Program-made: the position numbers and the translations under genes
The notes under the pieces: generated by a model
Seen by the model: only the letters and a program-made list of their open reading frames with translations
What the model was told of the DNA's origin: nothing
Database searches by the model: none
Origin: an uncultured Lachnospiraceae bacterium
GTDB taxonomy: Bacteria; Bacillota; Clostridia; Lachnospirales; Lachnospiraceae
Assembly (NCBI GenBank): GCA_902761225.1
Contig: CACWJQ010000021.1
Span: 1 to 64,000, forward strand
Length of the DNA: 64,000 nt
Reading direction: 5' to 3'
Shown: in pieces, positions 47,067-55,797 of the stretch
How the letters are laid out: every line of letters begins with the position of its first letter
Position numbering within the stretch: position 1 is the stretch's first letter

Positions 47067-48494
47067 TTATATCTCATCAGGATCCGATGGCTGAAGTGAG
47101 AAGATGAACTCGCTTCCTTCACCGGGTGTTGAGATAACATTGATGTTCTCGTCGTGAGCTGCAAGGATCTCTTTTACGATTGAAAGACCAAGTCCGGTTC
47201 CCTTTTTATCCTTTCCTCTGGACGCATCTGATTTATAGAATCTGTTGAATATCATTCCTACATCTTCGGGAGGGATCCCTATTCCGTTATCCTTGACCGA
47301 TACGTAGATCTTGTTTTTCTTTTCCGCAGTTTCAATCCTGATCACGGAATCATTGTTGGAGAATTTAACAGCGTTGTCAGTCAGATTGTATATTATCTGT
47401 TCGATGCGGCCCTTGTCTGCGTGTACAAATAGTTCATCACCCATCAGCACAAGCTCGATGGCGATGGACTTCTTCCTGCAGGTTCCCTCAAAGGTCTCAG
47501 CAACTTTTCTTACCGTGTCATTGATATCAAAATCAGTGATATCCAGGTGCATTCCCTTTGTGTTCAGATTGTTGAGTGACAGCAGTCCGTTGGTGAGCTT
47601 GGTAAGTCTCTCTGTTTCATTAAGCACTATACCAAGGTATTTCTCATGCATTTCAGGAGGTATGGTACCGTCCAGCATGGCCTCAAGATATCCTTTGATG
47701 GATGTAAGAGGCGAACGGAAATCGTGGGACACGTTGGCTATGAACTTCTTCTGATCATCCTCTGCATCTGCGATCTTTCCGGCCATATAGTTGAGTGCAG
47801 CCGCAAGATATCCCATCTCATCGCGGCTGTCCACTGATACTTCGTAGTGGTAATTACCGTCAGCATAGTTCTCGGCACCCTTTGTGATCTTGCGAAGGGG
47901 CATGTAGACCAGTCTGGTAAAGAATATGAGTATTATCAGTGAAAGCAGGAAGATTATCACAAGAGTCACATAGGAGATATTGAGAAGTGATATACACTCC
48001 TGCTCGATATTATCCATGGATACATGGATCGTAACATATCCCTTTGTCCTGTACCTGGCAGTTATGGGACATATTACGGAAAGAACCTGCTCATCAAATG
48101 AACCGAAGAAATCTCCGGTCAGGTAAAAAGAACCTCCGCCAACCGAAGGATCGAAATTCTGTATGACCGCAGCTGCATTATCCACACCGTGATTGGGAAT
48201 GGCTGTATCAAGAATGATTATGCCTTCCGGTGAAATGATACGGATATCCGCATTCATATATACACTCAGAGAGTTGAGCTGAAGGGATACGGTTTCAAGA
48301 GATGTTCTTGATGAATACAGTCCCTGAGCATAGGTTTCCGCTATCAGTGAAGCCTCCGAATACAGATTCTGGGCTGTCTTGGAGATAAGATACTCTCTGG
48401 TTATCCTGGGTACAAAAAGAGTAACGGTCAGAAATGAGAAGAGACCGAAGATCAGATATCCCAGTATGAACTTGAGATGCAGAGTGTGTTTCAT
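47067..48494 (-). CDS. Sensor histidine kinase (HAMP, HisKA)
   Basis: Two membrane helices (about 8-28 and 172-195) flank an extracellular sensor domain. HAMP (about 195-245), HisKA with NVSHDFRSPLTSIKGY (His257) and HATPase_c (N box NLTDNAVKF, G1 DNGIGI, G2 GTGLGLSI) follow. 475 residues. It resembles VicK/PhoR/ResE types. The start overlaps the response regulator stop by four bases. The mutS2-regulator-kinase order on one transcript is unusual, so it is not obviously one of the named systems. Confidence 0.93.
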   Translation of the reverse strand: MKHTLHLKFILGYLIFGLFSFLTVTLFVPRITREYLISKTAQNLYSEASLIAETYAQGLYSSRTSLETVSLQLNSLSVYMNADIRIISPEGIIILDTAIPNHGVDNAAAVIQNFDPSVGGGSFYLTGDFFGSFDEQVLSVICPITARYRTKGYVTIHVSMDNIEQECISLLNISYVTLVIIFLLSLIILIFFTRLVYMPLRKITKGAENYADGNYHYEVSVDSRDEMGYLAAALNYMAGKIADAEDDQKKFIANVSHDFRSPLTSIKGYLEAMLDGTIPPEMHEKYLGIVLNETERLTKLTNGLLSLNNLNTKGMHLDITDFDINDTVRKVAETFEGTCRKKSIAIELVLMGDELFVHADKGRIEQIIYNLTDNAVKFSNNDSVIRIETAEKKNKIYVSVKDNGIGIPPEDVGMIFNRFYKSDASRGKDKKGTGLGLSIVKEILAAHDENINVISTPGEGSEFIFSLQPSDPDEI

Positions 48495-49198
48495 GTAGTC
48501 TCGAACTTGTAACCTTTACCCCAGATCGTGGAGATGCGCCACTTTTCATGGTCGCCTATCTTCTCACGGATCCTCTTAATGTGCACATCAACGGTTCTGG
48601 TATCACCGGAGTATTCATATCCCCATATCCTGTCAAGGAGCTGCTCTCTTGTATAGACTCTGTTTGGAGATGAAGCAAGAAAGTATAAGAGTTCGAGTTC
48701 CTTGGGAGGCATCTCGATGGTTCTTCCCTTGTAGGTAACGGAATAGTTGGTAAGGTTGATGATAAGATCCGGATAGGATACCGCATCTATATCTGAATTC
48801 TCCTGCGCGGGAACAGCTGCGGGTTTTGAAGCACTTCTCCTCAGCACGGCCTTGACCCTTGCCACCATCTCTTTGGAATCAAATGGCTTCTCTATATAAT
48901 CATCAGCACCGAGCTGCAGTCCGAGGACCTTGTCAAAGGTCTCGCCCTTAGCGGAAAGCATGATTATGGGAAGCTCGGATGTGGTACGTACTCTTCTGCA
49001 TACCTCGTATCCGTCTATACCCGGAAGCATGATGTCAAGGAGCATAAGATCCGGTCCGAATTCCGTGATCTGTTCAAGAGCGGATTCTCCGTCATTGACT
49101 ATCAGTGTTTCATAACATTCCTTTACAAGATAAAGTGAGATAAGTTCAGCGATATTATTATCATCGTCAACTATCAGGATCCTCTGCTTATCCACCAT
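48491..49198 (-). CDS. OmpR/PhoB-family response regulator
   Basis: 235 residues. Receiver domain with acidic VDDDNN, phosphoacceptor Asp in LMLLDIMLPG, Lys in EKPFDSKE, and a C-terminal winged helix (PPKELELLYFLASSPNRVYTREQLLDRIWGY, DTRTVDVHIKRIREKIG). A Pro/Ala-rich linker (about 115-135) is longer than usual. Partner of the overlapping kinase gene; 21 bases after mutS2. Confidence 0.94.
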   Translation of the reverse strand: MVDKQRILIVDDDNNIAELISLYLVKECYETLIVNDGESALEQITEFGPDLMLLDIMLPGIDGYEVCRRVRTTSELPIIMLSAKGETFDKVLGLQLGADDYIEKPFDSKEMVARVKAVLRRSASKPAAVPAQENSDIDAVSYPDLIINLTNYSVTYKGRTIEMPPKELELLYFLASSPNRVYTREQLLDRIWGYEYSGDTRTVDVHIKRIREKIGDHEKWRISTIWGKGYKFETT

Positions 49199-49219
49199 GA
49201 TATTCTCCCCCTCTGAGCA

Positions 49220-51691
49220 TTACTTGAATTTCACGATTGTGACACCGGCGTCACCCTCACCGTATTCGCCGAGTCTGAATTCCGAAATATTTTTCTGTGA
49301 CTTTAAGTACTGATGTACAGCCTTTCTGAGTGCTCCGGTTCCCTTGCCATGTACGATCCTGACAGGTGAGATATGAGCAACGTAAGCATCATCAAGGTAT
49401 TTTGAAACTGCAGAGATTGCTTCATCGGTAGTCATTCCGAGAAGATTGATCTCCATTCCGACATTCATGGATTTCTCCATTTTCAGAGAACCTGAAAATG
49501 TTCCCGAAGTGCCGGGTTTTTCCTCGGGTATGGCATTATAGTCTATGCGCAGATCGGAGGCCTTTACCTGCATCCTCATTGAACCGCACATAACAAAGAG
49601 CTCACCCTTTGCATCAGGCTCAGACTGTACGATCCCCTTCATTCCCAGCGCCTGCACGATTACAGCTGTGCCTTTGCTGAGCTTGGAGGGATCTGCAGTT
49701 ACCTGTTTTTTGACAGCATTCTTTTTCTTATTATCATCCTCGGTTCCCAGAGCCTTGATCTTCTCTCTGAGAGCTGTTCTCTCCTTCTCGAGATCTGACA
49801 TGCCTGATGTGATACCGGCTTTCTGCATGTCACGGATAGTCTTGTCAGCGATCTCCTTGGCCTCTTCGAGTATCCTCTGGGCTTCGTCATTGGCCCGTTT
49901 TATGATGCCCGCTTTCTGTTCATCGATCCTGATATTCTTATTATGAAGCTGATCCTGAAGGGTCTTGATCTTGGCCTTGTATTCTGCAATCTCTTTGCGT
50001 TCGTTCTCCGACTCGATACGTGACTGCTGAAGATTCTGTATTACATCCTCAAAGCTTTCCGCATCGGAATCGAGATGCTTTTTGGCATCCTCTATTATAT
50101 CTGCCGGAAGTCCCAGCTTGGATGATATTGCGAAAGCATTACTCTTTCCGGGAACACCGATCAGAAGCCTGTAGGTCGGGCTCAGGGTCTCTACATTAAA
50201 TTCGCAGCTGGCATTTTCAACACCCTCTGTACGGAGAGCGAATATCTTGATCTCCGTATAATGTGTTGTTGCCATTGTGCGAATACCGAGACCGTGCATA
50301 TGCTCCAGTATGGATACGGCAAGTGCAGCGCCTTCGGAAGGATCGGTCCCTGCACCGAGTTCGTCAAAGAGACAAAGTGAGTGCCTGTCCGCATTCTTCA
50401 GTATCTCTACGATATTCACCATGTGCGATGAGAAGGTGGAAAGTGACTGCTCTATGCTCTGTTCGTCACCGATGTCTGCAAAAATATCATTGAAGACACA
50501 AAGCTCTGAATGTGATGCTGCAGGTATATGAAGACCGGACTGTCCCATGAGACACAGGAGACCAACGGTTTTAAGAGATACTGTTTTACCTCCGGTATTG
50601 GGTCCTGTTATTACGAGAAGGTCGAATTCTCTTCCAAGCTGTACATCAATGGGAACAACCTTCTTCCTGTCTATGAGAGGATGACGGGCTTTCTTCAATA
50701 TAAGATAATGCTTCCTGTTGTAGGCAGGCCTTGTGGCATCCATCTTAAGAGCCAGCTTTCCTCTTGCAAATATCACATCAAGGGCAGTTTCCGTCTGCTG
50801 ATTGAGTGAGATCTCTTCTGTGTGAAGTCCGCATTTTGCGCTAAGATCTGCAAGTATACGGTTTATCTCTTCCTGTTCATCTCTTAAAAGTGTCTTGATC
50901 TCATTGTTGAGATTGACTACGGATGAAGGCTCGATAAAGTAGGTTGAACCGGTGGAAGACTGGTCATGTATCATCCCGGGAACCTGTGCCTTGTACTCAG
51001 CCTTTACCGGGATACAGTATCTGCCGTCACGCATCGTTATAACAGCATCCTGCAGATATGTTCTGAGAGATCCGTTTATCATCTGAAGAAGCGATGAATG
51101 GATCCTGTCTCCGGTGAGAGTGATCTGTCTCCTGATCTTCTTTAACTCAGGAGATGCATCGTCTGCGATCTCATCCTCGGATAAAATGCATCTTCTTATC
51201 TCTTCCGAAAGAGAAGGTATCGACGATAAACGTGAAAATAACTCAGAAAGAGAGTCAGTAACAGCTTCGTCAGATTCTTTCTCGGATGTAGCTCCGTTTT
51301 CCGTATCAACGGAATGTTTGGTTCCCGAATTACCCGCTGTAAGGGTAGAGGCTATTCCACCCCCGGATGATTCACCATAAGATATCAGTCTTGCCGCATT
51401 CTCAAGCTGTGATGCAATGAGCATCAGATCAACAGCAGAAAGAGAGGATCCGGCCTCGAGAGATTTAACGATAAATCTGAGGTCTGCGTTTCCTCCAAAA
51501 TTAGTGGATCCGCTTTTGATCACTCTGGAAAGAGCATCAGCGGTCTGCATCTGCCATTCTTCGATCTGTCTTAGATCCTTAACCGGTTCAAGCCGTGAAA
51601 TGGCTTCTTTGCCGGGCTTTGAATCCGCTTCTTCCGAAAGCAGTGAGATGATACGATCATATTCAAGTGTTTTAAGTACTTTTTTATTCAT
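49220..51691 (-). CDS. mutS2: MutS2 ATPase/Smr-domain protein
   Basis: 823 residues. MutS-like clamp and ATPase with Walker A TGPNTGGKTVSLKT and Walker B LCLFDELGAGTDPSEGAAL; a coiled coil (about 520-630) with many Glu/Lys; and a C-terminal Smr domain with HGKGTGALR. In relatives it rescues collided ribosomes or suppresses recombination. The LDLRG-type word at the Smr start is INLLGM here. Residues about 105-147 (51251-51379) are a Ser/Thr/Gly-rich insertion not present in Bacillus MutS2. First gene of the operon with the two-component pair; divergent from the HtrA-like gene. Confidence 0.95.
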   Translation of the reverse strand: MNKKVLKTLEYDRIISLLSEEADSKPGKEAISRLEPVKDLRQIEEWQMQTADALSRVIKSGSTNFGGNADLRFIVKSLEAGSSLSAVDLMLIASQLENAARLISYGESSGGGIASTLTAGNSGTKHSVDTENGATSEKESDEAVTDSLSELFSRLSSIPSLSEEIRRCILSEDEIADDASPELKKIRRQITLTGDRIHSSLLQMINGSLRTYLQDAVITMRDGRYCIPVKAEYKAQVPGMIHDQSSTGSTYFIEPSSVVNLNNEIKTLLRDEQEEINRILADLSAKCGLHTEEISLNQQTETALDVIFARGKLALKMDATRPAYNRKHYLILKKARHPLIDRKKVVPIDVQLGREFDLLVITGPNTGGKTVSLKTVGLLCLMGQSGLHIPAASHSELCVFNDIFADIGDEQSIEQSLSTFSSHMVNIVEILKNADRHSLCLFDELGAGTDPSEGAALAVSILEHMHGLGIRTMATTHYTEIKIFALRTEGVENASCEFNVETLSPTYRLLIGVPGKSNAFAISSKLGLPADIIEDAKKHLDSDAESFEDVIQNLQQSRIESENERKEIAEYKAKIKTLQDQLHNKNIRIDEQKAGIIKRANDEAQRILEEAKEIADKTIRDMQKAGITSGMSDLEKERTALREKIKALGTEDDNKKKNAVKKQVTADPSKLSKGTAVIVQALGMKGIVQSEPDAKGELFVMCGSMRMQVKASDLRIDYNAIPEEKPGTSGTFSGSLKMEKSMNVGMEINLLGMTTDEAISAVSKYLDDAYVAHISPVRIVHGKGTGALRKAVHQYLKSQKNISEFRLGEYGEGDAGVTIVKFK

Positions 51692-51766
51692 AGTTAGTAC
51701 TAGTATACCACAGAGAATACCTTATTTCTTTACTTTTTTAGGCCGTAAAGATATACTTGAAATGCT

Positions 51767-53218
51767 ATGGAAGACAGAGATAACAAGGATCAGAAAAATA
51801 AAAACAGAATGCGTAAAGCGGATGAACCTGCCGAAAAAAAGCAGGATGTTTCCCTGTCTGACAAACCCGGTGCATTTCAGGAAAGCATCATCAAGGAGCA
51901 GATAAAGAGACGTCCCATCAACAAATATCGTCTGTTAAGGCGAACTGCCGTCACAGCGCTTCTGGCCATCTTTTTCGGCGTGATAGCTTCTGTTACCATC
52001 TGGCTGATCGAACCTTTTTTAAGTAAATGGATAGCGAGAAACGAACCTTCACAGCCAAGAGATGCTGTTCATTTTATAGATTCGGGAGACGAGATGACTC
52101 CACAGGAGGTTCTGTCCGATTACATGGATCTTGAGGCTGATCTTGAATCAGAGAATGCAGAACCTGTTCCTGCCGCACAGATCCCGCTCACAGATGAGCA
52201 GGTAGACGCTCTCTTTTCCAAGCTGGTACTGGACCAGAGAGATTACCGTCAGATCTACATGGCGATGGCGGCATATACCAGAGAGATGAATAAATCCATA
52301 GTGACTATCTCTGCCATAACGTCGGATGTGGACTGGATAGGAGTTACCGAGCAGGTATCGAAACAGGCATCGGGACTGATAGTTGCCGAAGACAATGTCG
52401 ATATATATATTCTAGCCGACAGAGCTCCTCTTGTGGGAGCACAGTCCCTGAAGGTAAGGTTTAATTCCGGATATGTGACCGAAGGGAGACTTAAGGCAGT
52501 TGATGCCGCAACCGGACTTGCCATTATTGCGGTAAGTATCTCGGATCTTTCTTCAGAGCTTGCAGCTAATATTCCTCTTGCAACTCTCGGAAGCAGTTTT
52601 GCTTCAATAGGTACTCCGGTATGCGCTCTGGGAAGTCCCATGGGCAGTTCGGGTTCCATCGCATATGGTATGATCAGTGCATCGAGAAGTACACTCGAAT
52701 ATGCCGACACAGCGGATGCGATGCTTCAGACTGATATTGTAGGCGCTTCCAATGCGGGAGGATTTCTGTTTAATTTCAACGGACAGGTTCTCGGAGTTAT
52801 TGCCCCTGACCAGAGCAAGGGAGATGTAAACGGGCTTATCTGGGCATACGGTATAAGCGAATTAAAAAGCCGTATCAGTGCCATGTGCAGCGGAACACCC
52901 ACAATATACATCGGTATAATAGGAACCTATGTAACACCGGAAGCCAATGAAGAATACGGAGTCCCCTACGGAGCTTACGTATTAAGAACGGATATGGATT
53001 CACCTGCAATGCTCGCAGGAATAAGGACAGGAGATGTTATAGTAAGGTTGGGAGATATTCCCATATCCAACTATGCTGATTATGTAAGTGCTCTGCAGAC
53101 ATTTGATGTAGGTGATAAGGTAACCGCGGCAGTAATGAGAAAATCCCAGCAGCAATATGTAGAGCTTGAATATATCATGACAGCAAGAGCATCCGGTCAG
53201 ATAATCGAAGATGACTGA
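51767..53218 (+). CDS. HtrA/DegP-like membrane protein lacking the catalytic triad
   Basis: 483 residues: a polar, charged cytoplasmic N-terminus (about 1-58), one membrane helix (about 60-82), an acidic linker, a trypsin-like double-barrel domain (about 175-375) and a PDZ domain (about 385-475, GVPYGAYVLRT, PAMLAGIRTGDVIVRLGD). The fold words of HtrA are clear (ASGLIV for GSGVI, DAATGLAIIAV for DPATDLAVLKI, LGSPMG, NAGGFLFNFNGQVLGV for NSGGPLLN-x-x-GxVIGI), but the triad is gone: His is Arg219, Asp is Gly250, Ser is Ala330. It is thus probably a non-proteolytic scaffold or sensor. Start at 51767 with weak site; divergent from mutS2. Confidence 0.85.
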   Translation: MEDRDNKDQKNKNRMRKADEPAEKKQDVSLSDKPGAFQESIIKEQIKRRPINKYRLLRRTAVTALLAIFFGVIASVTIWLIEPFLSKWIARNEPSQPRDAVHFIDSGDEMTPQEVLSDYMDLEADLESENAEPVPAAQIPLTDEQVDALFSKLVLDQRDYRQIYMAMAAYTREMNKSIVTISAITSDVDWIGVTEQVSKQASGLIVAEDNVDIYILADRAPLVGAQSLKVRFNSGYVTEGRLKAVDAATGLAIIAVSISDLSSELAANIPLATLGSSFASIGTPVCALGSPMGSSGSIAYGMISASRSTLEYADTADAMLQTDIVGASNAGGFLFNFNGQVLGVIAPDQSKGDVNGLIWAYGISELKSRISAMCSGTPTIYIGIIGTYVTPEANEEYGVPYGAYVLRTDMDSPAMLAGIRTGDVIVRLGDIPISNYADYVSALQTFDVGDKVTAAVMRKSQQQYVELEYIMTARASGQIIEDD

Positions 53219-53278
53219 AAACCCGGTTAACATGACCGCGATATAACTGATAAATGGAAAGGATTTGAATAGAGACAG

Positions 53279-54229
53279 ATGAGACACATTTCTGATTTTA
53301 CCGAGGGAGAACATGTAAGGGAGATATACCTGTGCAAGGGCGTATCCAATGCTGTTACCAAGAATGGAAAAGCATATCTTAATGTTCAGCTTATGGACAG
53401 AACCGGCTCGGTCGAAGGCAAGATCTGGGATCCCAATGATGCAGGAATAGATGATTTTGACAAGCAGGATTATGTTGAAGTAACTGCGGACGTAAATGTC
53501 TGGAATAATACCAAACAGCTCAATATCAAGCGTATAAGGGTTGCAAGAGATGGAGAGTATGATCCGTCGGAATATCTTCCCATGAGCCCCAGGAATAACG
53601 ATGAGATGTATAATGAGCTCCTTGGTCTGATAGACAGTGTAAAGGATCAGTATTATAACGCACTGCTGAGGAAATTCTTCGTAGAGGACGAGGAACTGGT
53701 CAAAAGATTCCGCACCTGCTCCGCAGCAAAGACAGTTCATCACGGTTTTGTCGGAGGCTTGATGCAGCACACTCTGGGGGTTGCCGGAATATGCGATTAT
53801 CTCAGCAGGACATACAGCGTACTAAACAGAGACCTTCTGATCACCGCAGCGCTCTGCCATGACATAGCCAAGACAAAGGAGTTCACACCATTTCCCGAGA
53901 ATGATTATTCGGACGACGGACAGCTCCTGGGACATATAGTAATGGGATCCGAAATGGTTGCGGTTGCAGCATCCTCAATAGAAGGATTTCCCCACATGCA
54001 TCTATCGCAGCTCCAGCACTGCATACTGGCGCATCACGGAAAATATGAATTCGGTTCGCCAAAGCTTCCGTCACTGGTCGAAGCAATGGCACTGAATCTT
54101 GCGGATGACATGGATGCCAAGGTTGAGATCTTCACCGAGATGTTCGAAAACACTCAGGATAAAAAAGGACAGTGGCTCGGCACCAAGAAGTTCTTAAATG
54201 ACACAAATGTCAGATCCACGATAATGTAA
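53279..54229 (+). CDS. YhaM-type 3'-5' exonuclease (OB fold plus HD domain)
   Basis: 316 residues. An N-terminal OB-fold (GKAYLNVQLMDRTGSVEGKIWD) is followed by an HD domain with the metal ligands in VHHGFVGGLMQHT, AALCHDIAK and LAHHGKYEFGSP. This order is that of YhaM/CbfI exoribonucleases of Gram-positive bacteria, which trim RNA and single-stranded DNA ends. The length matches. Start at 53279 (MRHISDF), 60 bases after the HtrA-like gene, possibly in one operon. Confidence 0.9.
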   Translation: MRHISDFTEGEHVREIYLCKGVSNAVTKNGKAYLNVQLMDRTGSVEGKIWDPNDAGIDDFDKQDYVEVTADVNVWNNTKQLNIKRIRVARDGEYDPSEYLPMSPRNNDEMYNELLGLIDSVKDQYYNALLRKFFVEDEELVKRFRTCSAAKTVHHGFVGGLMQHTLGVAGICDYLSRTYSVLNRDLLITAALCHDIAKTKEFTPFPENDYSDDGQLLGHIVMGSEMVAVAASSIEGFPHMHLSQLQHCILAHHGKYEFGSPKLPSLVEAMALNLADDMDAKVEIFTEMFENTQDKKGQWLGTKKFLNDTNVRSTIM

Positions 54230-54240
54230 AGATAACTAAA

Positions 54241-54284
54241 ATATGATCATCGATCGCACATAACAGTCCGGTTGATGATCATAT
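54241..54284. repeat. 11-bp inverted repeat between yhaM-like gene and rlmD
   Basis: ATATGATCATC (54241-54251) and GATGATCATAT (54274-54284) are perfect arms with a 22-base loop. No U-run follows, and it lies 16 bases before the rlmD ATG, so an effect on rlmD expression is possible. Confidence 0.55.
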
Positions 54285-54300
54285 CTTATATAAAGGCAAA

Positions 54301-55797
54301 ATGAGCATGAGCGAAAAAATCTTTAAGAAAAATGATGAGATCACTTTGACCATAACAGATATATCGGATGACGGTTCCGGAATAGGAAGAAGCGACGGTT
54401 TTATTTTTTTCATCAGGAATGCATTACCCGGAGACGAGATACGAGCCGGGGTAATGAAGGTTCAGAAGAATTACGGATTTGCAAGGATCCTGGAGATAGT
54501 AAAGCCGTCTCCCGGGAGATGCTCCGCACTCTGCAGCGTATCCGAAAAATGCGGCGGATGCACTCTGCAGAATTACAGGTATGAAGAACAGCTTAAGTAT
54601 AAATATAACAAGGTAAAAAATGACCTTATAAGGATAGGCGGGATCTCTGAGGAAGAAATTGAAGAAAAACTTCTTCCCATTGTAGGAATGGATGATCCTT
54701 ACCGTTACAGGAACAAGGCCCAGTATCCCGTACGCATGGGCAGGGACGGAAAGCCGCATGCAGGCTTTTTTGCGGGACATACCCATTCCGTCATAGAAGC
54801 GGATGACTGCCGTATAGAGCCTGAGAAGAATACGAAGATCCTGAATGCTGTTACAGGCTGGATGAACAAGAATCATGTCAAGGCATATAACGACGAAAGC
54901 GGCGAGGGACTTGTAAGACATGTGCTGATCAGACATGGATTCACTTCCGGAGAATGTCAGGTCAATCTCATCATAAACGGAAATAAGATCCCGGACGAGC
55001 CGGGCCTGGTAGGTGCTCTGAAAGATGTGATGGGAGATTCCCTTAAGTCCGTTACGCTCTGTCCTAATAAGCGAAGAGATAATGTTATCCTCGGTGATTC
55101 CTACAGGGCAATCTATGGAGAGGGATATATAATTGACACGCTTGTCGGAATTACATTCAAGATATCTCCGCTTTCCTTCTATCAGGTCAATCCCGTTCAG
55201 ACAGAGAAGCTGTATGGTCTTGCAAGGGACTATGCCTGTCTGACCGGCGAAGAAGAGGTCCTGGATCTGTACTGCGGGATCGGAACCATATCCCTTATGA
55301 TGGCCGGGAATGCGGGACATGTTACGGGAGTGGAGATAATAGACCGCGCGATCAAAGACGCGAAGGAAAATGCGAAAATTAATGCAATAGGAAATGCCGA
55401 GTTCATCACCGGTGCCGCGGAGGATGTGATACAGACTATGCTTCCCGGCAAGGGAAACAGACGCACTCCCGATGTTGTGGTGGTGGATCCTCCCAGAAAA
55501 GGATGCGCAAGAAGCTGCATTGATGCGATCCTTACCCTTGCACCTTCAAGGGTCGTATATGTAAGCTGTGACCCCGCAACCCTTGCAAGAGACATCAGGA
55601 TCTTCAGAGAAGGCGGCTATGAACTGGTCAAGGCAACTCCGGTTGATATGTTCCCTCATACGGCGCATGTGGAAGTCGTGAGTCTTTTGCAGAAAATGAG
55701 CAACATACGGGAAAGAACGATCACACTGGATGTCGAAATGGAAGACTATCATAGGATCAAGAACAGAACGGAGGTGACTGCAGATGCCACGGAATGA
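54301..55797 (+). CDS. rlmD: 23S rRNA (uracil-1939-C5)-methyltransferase RlmD/RumA
   Basis: 498 residues. N-terminal TRAM domain (about 1-65), then an iron-sulfur cluster motif with Cys in RCSALC, CGGC and a fourth further on (DDCRIE). The Rossmann methyltransferase has LDLYCGIGTISLMMA and the catalytic VVVDPPRKGC and YVSCDPATLARD. The C-terminus after HVEVVSLLQKM is short and unusual (IRERTITLDVEMEDYHRIKNRTEVTADATE, given here as two parts) and overlaps the Fic gene by 14 bases. Enzyme family clear; RlmC/RlmD/TrmA-type substrate choice is not certain. Confidence 0.9.
   Translation: MSMSEKIFKKNDEITLTITDISDDGSGIGRSDGFIFFIRNALPGDEIRAGVMKVQKNYGFARILEIVKPSPGRCSALCSVSEKCGGCTLQNYRYEEQLKYKYNKVKNDLIRIGGISEEEIEEKLLPIVGMDDPYRYRNKAQYPVRMGRDGKPHAGFFAGHTHSVIEADDCRIEPEKNTKILNAVTGWMNKNHVKAYNDESGEGLVRHVLIRHGFTSGECQVNLIINGNKIPDEPGLVGALKDVMGDSLKSVTLCPNKRRDNVILGDSYRAIYGEGYIIDTLVGITFKISPLSFYQVNPVQTEKLYGLARDYACLTGEEEVLDLYCGIGTISLMMAGNAGHVTGVEIIDRAIKDAKENAKINAIGNAEFITGAAEDVIQTMLPGKGNRRTPDVVVVDPPRKGCARSCIDAILTLAPSRVVYVSCDPATLARDIRIFREGGYELVKATPVDMFPHTAHVEVVSLLQKMSNIRERTITLDVEMEDYHRIKNRTEVTADATE

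Noticed and set aside
49230..49245. TGACACCGGCGTCA palindrome at the mutS2 end as a third copy of the TGACACG dyad
   Set aside because: It lies in codons near the end of mutS2 and the centre differs; chance is a good explanation.
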